Part shown: positions 1-6,495 of the stretch, piece by piece
Position numbering within the stretch: the stretch's first letter is position 1
Layout: each line of letters begins with the position of its first letter
Translations under genes and position numbers: made by a program
Notes under the pieces: generated by a model
Told to the model about the DNA's origin: nothing
What the model saw: only the letters and a program-made list of their open reading frames with translations
Databases searched by the model: none
Source: DTDR01 sp964505415
GTDB lineage: Bacteria > Hydrothermota > Tepidihabitantia > Tepidihabitantales > DTDR01
Direction: 5' to 3'
NCBI GenBank assembly: GCA_964505415.1
Contig: CAZDHW010000024.1
Location: 1-12,214, forward strand
Length of the DNA: 12,214 bases

Positions 1-1
1 T

Positions 2-232
2 AATCAATTTGCTAATTTAAGAGAGTTACCAACTATTCTTAAAGGAAAATCAATTGTCTTACCGATAAAAGCTAATAAAATTGCGGTCTATGATATCAGC
101 GGTAAAAAGATTAGAGAGATTTCTTCCAAGAGAAACGAAGGTTTGATAATTAAAAATCTACCCACAGGAATTTATATTATCCATAATTTAGAAAATAAAA
201 ACGCTAAATATAAAATAATTATAGCGAAGTAA
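2..232 (+). CDS. 3' end of a probable secreted protein with a type IX secretion (Por) C-terminal sorting-like domain
   Basis: The reading frame is open from the left edge to TAA at 230-232, giving the last 76 residues of a protein whose start lies outside the window. The tail contains KIAVYDISGKKIREI, then a variable stretch, then LPTGIYII, and ends in a basic, hydrophobic strand (KYKIIIAK). The spacing of 'vYDisGkkv' and 'l.tGiYii' is the hallmark of C-terminal beta-sandwich domains (TIGR04183-like) that send proteins through the type IX secretion system in Bacteroidota and that also occur in several FCB-group candidate phyla. No catalytic part is visible, so the function of the full protein is unknown. 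The usual 'NPF' start of such domains is not evident in this stretch. A 56-nt gap separates it from the aminotransferase. I see no strong terminator in that gap, so read-through is possible. Confidence 0.7.
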   Translation, partial: NQFANLRELPTILKGKSIVLPIKANKIAVYDISGKKIREISSKRNEGLIIKNLPTGIYIIHNLENKNAKYKIIIAK

Positions 233-278
233 GATAAACTAATTTTTGAAAATCTTTAAATTTGGATAAAAAATTAAA

Positions 279-284
279 AAGGAG
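279..284 (+). promoter_or_regulatory. Shine-Dalgarno site that fixes the aminotransferase start
   Basis: AAGGAG followed by TGAT lies directly before ATG at 289. An upstream in-frame TTG at 262 has no such site, so 289 is the preferred start. This and the dapA site are the clearest Shine-Dalgarno sequences in the window. Confidence 0.75.
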
Positions 285-288
285 TGAT

Positions 289-1614
289 ATGCGTCCAAAA
301 ATTAACACAAAATTACCAGGGCCAAAGGCTTTAAAATATTTAAGAAAAGATAAAAAGTTTATCTCTCCTTCTTATACCCGATATTATCCGGCAGTTATTG
401 AAAAAGGTGAAGGTGTTTGGGTATGGGATGTTGATGGAAATAAGTTTTTGGATTTTAATGCGGGAATTGCTGTTTGTGCTACCGGTCATTGCCACCCAAA
501 AGTTGTGGAAGCAATAAAAAAACAGGTTGAAAAATTACTTCATTATTCAGGAACCGATTTCTATTATCCTTACCAAACAATCCTTGCGGAAAAATTGGTA
601 GAAATTACTCCTGGCGGAATGAATAAAAAGGTATTTTTCTGTAATTCTGGCGCAGAAGCAATAGAAGGTAGTATTAAACTTGCCCGTTATTATACCAAAA
701 GACCTTATCTTATATCTTTTTTAGGTTCTTTTCACGGAAGAACTATGGGAGCTTTATCCCTTACTGGTAGTAAATTTGTCCAGAAGAAAGGCTTTGCTCC
801 ACTTTTACCTGGCGTCTTTCATATCCCCTATCCTTATTGTTATCGTTGTACTTTTCATTTGGAATATCCTTCTTGCAATTTTTATTGTGTAAAATATATT
901 GAAGAAGAAGTTTTTAAAAAAGTATTGCCTCCAGAAGAAGTAGCAGCCATTTTTGTCGAACCTATCCAAGGGGAAGGTGGGTATATTATACCTCCTGAGG
1001 GTTATTTCCAAGAGTTAAAGAAATTATGCGAAAAATACGAAATCCTTTTTGTTGACGATGAGATTCAAACAGGAATGGGAAGAACCGGCAAGATGTTTGC
1101 TTTAGAACATTGGGGAGTTTTTGCGGATATTTATTGTGTGGCAAAAGGACTTGCTTCCGGTTTACCGATTGGTGCCTTTATTGCCCGTTCTTCAATAATG
1201 AACTGGAAGCCAGGAAGCCATGCTTCTACTTTTGGGGGTAATCCCGTCGCTTGCGCAGCAGCAATGGCTACTATTGAACTTTTAGAAGACGGTTTAATAG
1301 AAAATGCGGAAAAAATAGGTAATTTTATAATGAAACATTTGGAAAAATGGCAAGAAGAATACGATTTTATTGGCGATGTTCGGGGCAAAGGTTTAATGAT
1401 TGGAATTGAACTGGTAGAAGATAAAATTTCTAAAAAACCGGTTAGTGAAAAAGTTCAAGCAGTTATTTATAAAGCCTTTGAAAAGGGATTATTAATCTTA
1501 CCCTGCGGAGTTTCTACGATTCGTCTGGCACCACCGCTAATCATAACTGAAGAAGAAGCCTGCGTAGGCTTGGAAATTTTGGAAGAGAGTTTGAAAGAGG
1601 TATTTCGGAAATAA
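289..1614 (+). CDS. Class III PLP-dependent aminotransferase (acetylornithine / 4-aminobutyrate aminotransferase family)
   Basis: Cytosolic fold-type I aminotransferase of 441 residues, close to the family's usual length. The start at 289 is chosen because AAGGAG precedes it; an in-frame TTG at 262 would add 9 residues. Visible motifs are the phosphate-binding NSGAEA (119-124), FHGRT with the ring-stacking aromatic position (148-152), DEIQTGMGRTG in which D257 should contact the pyridine nitrogen, and VAKG with the Schiff-base lysine K286. HASTFGGNPVACAAA near 305-320 is also typical. The N-terminus (KLPGPKA, SPSYTRYYP, FNAGIAVCATGHCHP) matches a subgroup often annotated as 'acetyl ornithine aminotransferase family' or GabT and common in Thermococcales. 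Members characterised there act on ornithine or other amino acids, and some are amino-acid racemases, so the substrate cannot be fixed here. A four-cysteine insert (C184, C187, C196, C200) is notable. No arginine-synthesis gene is adjacent, which argues against a confident argD call. Confidence 0.9.
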   Translation: MRPKINTKLPGPKALKYLRKDKKFISPSYTRYYPAVIEKGEGVWVWDVDGNKFLDFNAGIAVCATGHCHPKVVEAIKKQVEKLLHYSGTDFYYPYQTILAEKLVEITPGGMNKKVFFCNSGAEAIEGSIKLARYYTKRPYLISFLGSFHGRTMGALSLTGSKFVQKKGFAPLLPGVFHIPYPYCYRCTFHLEYPSCNFYCVKYIEEEVFKKVLPPEEVAAIFVEPIQGEGGYIIPPEGYFQELKKLCEKYEILFVDDEIQTGMGRTGKMFALEHWGVFADIYCVAKGLASGLPIGAFIARSSIMNWKPGSHASTFGGNPVACAAAMATIELLEDGLIENAEKIGNFIMKHLEKWQEEYDFIGDVRGKGLMIGIELVEDKISKKPVSEKVQAVIYKAFEKGLLILPCGVSTIRLAPPLIITEEEACVGLEILEESLKEVFRK

Positions 1615-1670
1615 AAATTAATCAAGCCCTAAAAATCTTTTTTCCAAAAGAATTCGTTTTTAATTTCTCC

Positions 1671-1699
1671 TTGATTTTGTCAATTTTTTAAAATAAAAT
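1671..1699 (+). promoter_or_regulatory. Putative sigma-70-type promoter of the tilS operon, apparently leaderless
   Basis: TTGATT (1671-1676) and TAAAAT (1694-1699) are separated by exactly 17 bp. The GTG start of tilS is at 1706, 7 positions after the last base of the -10 box, which is where the +1 base is expected. No Shine-Dalgarno is seen before the GTG. The boxes are less perfect than those of ttcA and rarA, and the region is AT-rich, so chance is possible. Confidence 0.5.
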
Positions 1700-1705
1700 A
1701 TTTTA

Positions 1706-3082
1706 GTGGTAAAAGAAAATATCTTAAAAAAAGTTGAAAAAACAATTGAGAATTACCGCCTCTTAGAAAAAGATGATAAGGTTTTGGTTGGTTTTTCCGG
1801 TGGAAAAGATTCTGTTTGTTTGCTTTATATTTTGTATTTACTAAAAGAAAAATACAATTTAAGTTTAATCGCCTTTCATCTAAATCATTTAATTAGAGGC
1901 AAAGAAGCTTATCAAGACGAAGTTTTTTGTAAAGAATTCTGTCAGAAATTAAATATTCCGCTTATTATTAAAAGAAGAAATGTTAAAAAGTATGCCCAGA
2001 AAAATAAGCTTAGTTTGGAAGAAGCCGGTCATAAACTTCGTTATTATTATTACGAAAAAATTGCCCAAAAGGAAAATTGCCAAAAAATTGCTTTAGCTCA
2101 CACTGCCAGTGATAATGTGGAAACTATTTTATTATCTTTAATTAGTGGCAAAGGGCTAAAAAGAATTTCCGGAATTTTACCCAAAAATAATAATATTATA
2201 AGACCTTTAATTGATTTAACCGCCGAAGAAGTTTTAAATTTTTTGAAAGAAAATAATTTAACTTATAGAGAAGATTCTTCTAATAAAGATTTAAAAATAC
2301 CAAGAAATTACCTGAGAAATGTTGTTATCCACTATCTAAAAAAATTAAATCCTAAGATTGAAAAAACTTTTCGTCAAATAACCGAGCTGCTTGCTTGGGA
2401 AAATGAATATTTAGAAAAAGAGACTAAAAAAATTTTAAATTCCGTAATAAAAAAAGAAAAAAAGGAAATCTTAATCAATAAAGAAAATTTCAAAAACTTG
2501 CCTTTGGCAATAAAAAGAAGGGTAGTAAAAGAAATTTTGCCTAATTTGAATTTTTCCCAAATAGAAAGAATTGTAAAATTACCAGAAAAACCTATTGGTA
2601 AAAAAATAAATTTAGAAAACAATCTTATTGTCTATAATGAATATCAAAATTTAAGAATTTTCTCTTCCGATAAAAAAATTAGTAAAATTTTTAAAATAAA
2701 ATTAAATAAAATTAATTATTTCAAAGAAATCAATTTAAAATTGACTTGCCAAGTAATAAATATTGAAAAAATCAAGAAGTTTAATTATAATAATTGTGAA
2801 TATTTTGATAAAAATGATATCCATTTGCCCCTTTTTATTAGGTTTAGAAAAGAAGGAGATTTTATTTCAATAAAGAATGGAAAGAAAAAACTTAAGAAAC
2901 TCTTTATTGATATGAAAATACCCCAAAAAATAAGAGACCAGTTACCTCTTCTTTGTGACCGAAAGGGTATACTTTGGATTTTAGGAGTTTATCGGGCTTA
3001 CCGAGGTTTTATAAAAAAGAAAACTAAAAAAGTATTAAAGGTAAAAATTTTAAAATGGCAAAATCCAATTTACCAAAATTAA
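1706..3082 (+). CDS. tilS: tRNA(Ile)-lysidine synthase TilS
   Basis: TilS is an ATP-dependent N-type PP-loop enzyme that joins lysine to C34 of the CAU-anticodon tRNA-Ile, changing its decoding from AUG to AUA. The 458-residue product has the PP-loop SGGKDS (31-36), HLNHLIRG (58-65), the EEAGHKLRY segment (about 105-113), AHTASDNVET (131-140), IRPLIDLT (165-172), YREDSSN (187-193) and the IPRNYLRN region (198-205). All of these are TilS signatures rather than TtcA ones. A C-terminal domain with FIRFRKEGD and a basic KKLKKLFIDMKIP stretch, followed by WILGVYR, matches the TilS C-terminal tRNA-binding domain. The start is GTG with no Shine-Dalgarno; a -10 box ends 6 nt upstream, suggesting leaderless translation. 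The 3' end overlaps ftsH by 28 nt. tilS next to ftsH is a widely conserved pairing, but the hypoxanthine phosphoribosyltransferase gene often found between them is absent. Confidence 0.95.
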   Translation: MVKENILKKVEKTIENYRLLEKDDKVLVGFSGGKDSVCLLYILYLLKEKYNLSLIAFHLNHLIRGKEAYQDEVFCKEFCQKLNIPLIIKRRNVKKYAQKNKLSLEEAGHKLRYYYYEKIAQKENCQKIALAHTASDNVETILLSLISGKGLKRISGILPKNNNIIRPLIDLTAEEVLNFLKENNLTYREDSSNKDLKIPRNYLRNVVIHYLKKLNPKIEKTFRQITELLAWENEYLEKETKKILNSVIKKEKKEILINKENFKNLPLAIKRRVVKEILPNLNFSQIERIVKLPEKPIGKKINLENNLIVYNEYQNLRIFSSDKKISKIFKIKLNKINYFKEINLKLTCQVINIEKIKKFNYNNCEYFDKNDIHLPLFIRFRKEGDFISIKNGKKKLKKLFIDMKIPQKIRDQLPLLCDRKGILWILGVYRAYRGFIKKKTKKVLKVKILKWQNPIYQN

Positions 3083-4884
3083 TAACTGGCCAAATTATTG
3101 TTTGGGTATTTATTATCATCATTGTGTGGCTTGCCTTTTCCCTTTTTAATATTAAAACCCCGAGAATCAATATTGATTATTCCCGTTTTCTTACGGAAGT
3201 AGAAAAAGGAAATGTGGAAAGTGTAATTTTAGTTGATAAAGAGATTCAGGGAACTTTTCGGGAGCCAATTTCTTTAAACACCGGCGAAAAAAGAAAATAT
3301 AAAGAATTTAAAACTTACTTGCCTTTTCCGGACCCGCAGTTAATTGAAAAATTGGTTAAAAATAAAGCCGAAGTAGTAGCAAAACCACCGTCAAACATTT
3401 CTAATATTATTTTAGGAATTTTGCCTTGGCTTTTTTTTGTCTTTTTAATGACCCTTTTTTTCCGGCGAGTTACCTCTGGACAAGACCGAGCATTTACTTT
3501 TGGGAAGAGCCGAGCAAAAATTTTAACCGAAAGTAAACCAAAAGTTACTTTTGAAGATGTCGCCGGAGTTGATGAAGCCAAAGAGGAATTAAAAGAGATA
3601 ATTGATTTTTTAAAAGCACCGGCTAAATTCCAAAGATTAGGCGGTCGGATTCCTAAGGGAGTATTGTTAGTCGGTCCGCCAGGAACCGGCAAAACCCTTT
3701 TGGCAAAAGCCGTAGCAGGTGAAGCCGGAGTTCCTTTTCTCTCTATTTCTGGCTCTGAATTTGTAGAGATGTTTGTTGGTGTTGGTGCTGCACGAGTAAG
3801 AGACTTATTTGAACAAGCAAAAAAACATGCACCCTGCATTGTCTTTATTGATGAGATTGATGCGGTTGGTAGACAAAGAGGAGCCGGTATCGGTGGAGGA
3901 CATGATGAACGCGAACAAACATTAAATCAACTTTTAGCAGAAATGGATGGCTTTGATACTACTGAAGGAATTATCATCATGGCGGCAACTAATCGACCAG
4001 ATATTTTAGACCCAGCGCTTTTACGTCCGGGAAGATTTGACCGCCAGATTGTTGTTGACCGACCGGATGTAAAAGGAAGAGAAGAAATTTTAAAAGTTCA
4101 TACGCGAAAAGTTCCTTTGGCTGAAGATGTTGACTTAAAAGTGTTAGCCCGAAGTACACCAGGATTTTCCGGAGCTGATTTGGCTAACATGGTAAACGAA
4201 GCTGCCCTTTTAGCTGCCCGCCGAGGGAGGGATAAAGTAACGATGCAAGACTTTGAAGATGCCAAAGATAAAGTACTGATGGGTGTTGAAAGAAGAAGTT
4301 TGTTAATTTCGGAACAAGAGAAAAAATGGATTGCCTATCACGAAGCTGGTCACGCCTTGGTCTCAAAATTAATTCCGGGAACCGATCCTATTCATAAAGT
4401 TACTATTATTCCCCGGGGAAGGGCTTTAGGAGTCACCCAACAGTTACCGATTGATGACCGAAGAATATATTCTAAAAGTTATTGTTTAAACCAACTCACA
4501 GTAATGCTTGGTGGCCGAGCTGCGGAAGAGATTGTCTTTGGCGATATTTCTACTGGATCACGAGATGATATTGATAAAGCAACTCAATTGGCGAGAATGA
4601 TGGTTTGCGAGTGGGGAATGAGCGAAAGGCTTGGTCCCTTAACCTTAGGAAAAAGAGATGAAGAAATCTTTTTGGGAAGAGAATTTGGACTTCACCGCAA
4701 TATTTCCGAAGAAACCGCCAGAATAATCGATGAAGAAATAAAAAACTTTGTTGAAAACGCTCATAAAAAAGCTTTAGAAATTATTAAGAAGAATGAGGAT
4801 CTTCTTCATAAAATTGCTAATAAGCTTTTAGAAAAAGAAATTCTTACTGGCGAAGAAATTGACGAAATTATAAAAGGAGTTTAA
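3055..4884 (+). CDS. ftsH: ATP-dependent zinc metalloprotease FtsH
   Basis: FtsH is a hexameric inner-membrane AAA+ protease that degrades misfolded membrane proteins and regulatory proteins. The 609-residue protein is of normal length. It has a first membrane segment at about 10-31, a periplasmic part to about 113, and a second membrane segment at about 115-136. The AAA+ module follows, with Walker A GPPGTGKT (207-214), pore loop F240-V241-G242, Walker B with D266-E267, and a second region of homology containing RPGRFDRQ. The zinc protease site is HEAGH (H429, E430, H433); D505 in the SRDDIDKAT motif aligns with the third metal ligand. All catalytic residues are present. ATG at 3055 lies inside the end of tilS; AAAGG at 3037-3041 is rather far upstream, so translational coupling is likely. 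The stop is 1 nt before dapA. Confidence 0.98.
   Translation: MAKSNLPKLITGQIIVWVFIIIIVWLAFSLFNIKTPRINIDYSRFLTEVEKGNVESVILVDKEIQGTFREPISLNTGEKRKYKEFKTYLPFPDPQLIEKLVKNKAEVVAKPPSNISNIILGILPWLFFVFLMTLFFRRVTSGQDRAFTFGKSRAKILTESKPKVTFEDVAGVDEAKEELKEIIDFLKAPAKFQRLGGRIPKGVLLVGPPGTGKTLLAKAVAGEAGVPFLSISGSEFVEMFVGVGAARVRDLFEQAKKHAPCIVFIDEIDAVGRQRGAGIGGGHDEREQTLNQLLAEMDGFDTTEGIIIMAATNRPDILDPALLRPGRFDRQIVVDRPDVKGREEILKVHTRKVPLAEDVDLKVLARSTPGFSGADLANMVNEAALLAARRGRDKVTMQDFEDAKDKVLMGVERRSLLISEQEKKWIAYHEAGHALVSKLIPGTDPIHKVTIIPRGRALGVTQQLPIDDRRIYSKSYCLNQLTVMLGGRAAEEIVFGDISTGSRDDIDKATQLARMMVCEWGMSERLGPLTLGKRDEEIFLGREFGLHRNISEETARIIDEEIKNFVENAHKKALEIIKKNEDLLHKIANKLLEKEILTGEEIDEIIKGV
4874..4879 (+). promoter_or_regulatory. 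Shine-Dalgarno site for dapA
   Basis: AAGGAG within the last codons of ftsH, 6 nt before ATG at 4886. It supports that start and shows that Shine-Dalgarno initiation is used inside this operon. Confidence 0.7.
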
Positions 4885-4885
4885 A

Positions 4886-5761
4886 ATGTTTTTTGGTTCT
4901 ATTGTTGCCTTAATTACCCCTTTTAAAAACGGTAAATTAGATATTGAAGGGCTTAAAAAAAATCTTGCTTTTCAATTAGAAAACGAAACTGATGGTTTTT
5001 TACCTTGCGGGACTACTGGAGAAACACCTTGCTTAGAGGAAGAAGAATGGCAAGAAGTAGTAAAAACAACTATTGATTTTGTTAACAAAAGAAAACCAGT
5101 AATTGTTGGTACTGGAACCAATAATACCAAAAAAACTATAAAATATACCGTTTTGGCCGAAAAACTTGGCGCCGATGCTTGTTTGGTAGTAGCCCCCTAT
5201 TATAATAAACCCACCCAAGAAGGACTTTATTGTCATTTTAAAGAAGTAGCTAAAAGTGTAAAAATTCCTATTATCCTTTACAATATTCCTTCGCGTACCG
5301 GTGTAAACCTCTTACCAAAAACTTTAGAAAAACTCGTTACCGATTGTCCCAATATTGTAGGAATAAAAGAAGCTTCGGGAAATTTAGACCAAGTTTCCGA
5401 GATTATTTTTCGTTTAGGTAAAAATTTTTGTGTTCTTTCTGGTGATGATTCTTTAACTTTACCAATTTTAGCCCTTGGTGGTAAAGGCGTAGTTTCGGTT
5501 TTAGCAAATATCTTGCCTAAAGAAACTCATTTGCTTGTGAAAAATTTTTTGAATGGTAATATTGCTGAAGCTCAGAGAATTCATTTAAAATATTTCAAAT
5601 TAATGAAAGTCTTATTTATTGAAACTAATCCGATTCCTATTAAAACGGCAATGAATTTAATGGGTCTGCCCGCTGGTGATTTGCGATTACCTTTAACACC
5701 GATGGCTAAAGAAAATTTAGAATATCTAAAATCAGTAATGAAGGAATTAAATTTAATATGA
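4886..5761 (+). CDS. dapA: 4-hydroxy-tetrahydrodipicolinate synthase DapA
   Basis: DapA condenses pyruvate with aspartate semialdehyde, the first committed step to diaminopimelate and lysine. The 291-residue TIM-barrel protein has the length of the E. coli enzyme. The catalytic set is intact: the pyruvate Schiff-base lysine K161 in VGIKEASG, Y132 in LYNIPSRTG with R137, T43-T44 in GTTGET, and the APYYNKP segment (103-109) carrying the tyrosine donated across the dimer. This distinguishes it from N-acetylneuraminate lyase-like relatives, although the superfamily contains many aldolases. The directly following dapB makes the assignment firm. Its TGA overlaps the dapB ATG in an ATGA junction, so the two are translationally coupled. 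It starts 1 nt after ftsH, with its own Shine-Dalgarno. Confidence 0.96.
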   Translation: MFFGSIVALITPFKNGKLDIEGLKKNLAFQLENETDGFLPCGTTGETPCLEEEEWQEVVKTTIDFVNKRKPVIVGTGTNNTKKTIKYTVLAEKLGADACLVVAPYYNKPTQEGLYCHFKEVAKSVKIPIILYNIPSRTGVNLLPKTLEKLVTDCPNIVGIKEASGNLDQVSEIIFRLGKNFCVLSGDDSLTLPILALGGKGVVSVLANILPKETHLLVKNFLNGNIAEAQRIHLKYFKLMKVLFIETNPIPIKTAMNLMGLPAGDLRLPLTPMAKENLEYLKSVMKELNLI

Positions 5762-6495
5762 TTAAAGTTATTCTCATTGGTGCCTGCGGAAGAATGGGAA
5801 GAATTGTTGCCGAAGCTATTAGCCAGGAAAAAGATATGAAAGTTGTTTTTGGAGTTGAAAAAACCGGACACCCCCATATTGGCTTGCCTTTTTACGATGG
5901 CTACCTAACCGACGATTTGGGAAAAGTTATAAATGAAGGCGATATTTGTGTGGATTTCACTAATCCACTGGCTACCTTAGAAAACTTAGAAATTGCTCAT
6001 AAAGCGAAGAAACCTTATTTGACAGGAACAACCGGTTTTACTGATGAACAATTGACTATTATTAAAAAAATAAGTAATGAAATTCCGATTTTATATTCAC
6101 CAAATTTTTCTTTCGGGATAAATCTTTTATTTAAAATAATAAAAGAAATGATGAAATTTTTGCCGGATGATTATGATATCTCTCTTATTGAAACCCATCA
6201 CAAAAAGAAAGTAGACGCTCCTTCGGGAACAGCTAAGAAATTTATGGAAATAATAAAGAACGAAAAAAGAGAGAAAGAAATAAAATCAATTTCTTTAAGA
6301 CTGGGCGATATTATTGGCGAGCACATTTTAATTTTCGCTACCGAAGGTGAATATATTAAAATTATTCATAATGCGACTTCCCGGTTCGCTTTTGCTAAAG
6401 GGGTACTCTACGGAATAAGATTTTTAATTAATAAAGAACCTAATTTTTATACTTTTGAAGATATTTTACTATCACTTAATTTATGGGCAAAATAA
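5758..6495 (+). CDS. dapB: 4-hydroxy-tetrahydrodipicolinate reductase DapB
   Basis: DapB reduces the DapA product with NAD(P)H to tetrahydrodipicolinate, the branch metabolite for meso-diaminopimelate and lysine. The 245-residue protein has an N-terminal Rossmann motif GACGRMG (8-14), TGTTGFT (89-95), SPNFSFGINL (114-123), and the active-site segment ETHHKKKVDAPSGTA (145-159) with H147/H148, K151 and the substrate-binding PSGTA. GDIIGEH (183-189) is the usual C-terminal motif. The length is slightly short of the common 265-270 residues, with no missing motif. AAGGA at 5741-5745 is 12 nt before the start; coupling through the 4-nt overlap with dapA probably dominates. The 3' end overlaps the next gene by 13 nt. 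No later pathway gene (dapD, dapL, dapE or dapF) lies in this window. Confidence 0.96.
   Translation: MIKVILIGACGRMGRIVAEAISQEKDMKVVFGVEKTGHPHIGLPFYDGYLTDDLGKVINEGDICVDFTNPLATLENLEIAHKAKKPYLTGTTGFTDEQLTIIKKISNEIPILYSPNFSFGINLLFKIIKEMMKFLPDDYDISLIETHHKKKVDAPSGTAKKFMEIIKNEKREKEIKSISLRLGDIIGEHILIFATEGEYIKIIHNATSRFAFAKGVLYGIRFLINKEPNFYTFEDILLSLNLWAK

Noticed and set aside
262..288. Upstream in-frame TTG start for the aminotransferase (adds 9 residues)
   Set aside because: ATG at 289 has AAGGAG directly in front. The extra residues are not typical of the family, and TTG at 262 has no ribosome-binding site.
1620..1689. Possible terminator after the aminotransferase (ATCAAG/CTTGAT arms at 1621-1675, or TTGA-loop-TCAA followed by six Ts at 1671-1689)
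   Set aside because: The long-range arms enclose more than 40 nt and the short hairpin has only 4 AT-rich pairs, so neither is a credible intrinsic terminator. The short hairpin also overlaps the proposed tilS -35 box.
3315..3839. 174-codon minus-strand ORF inside ftsH
   Set aside because: It lies opposite the conserved membrane and AAA+ coding region of ftsH. It has no recognisable domain and is explained by the codon bias of the real gene.
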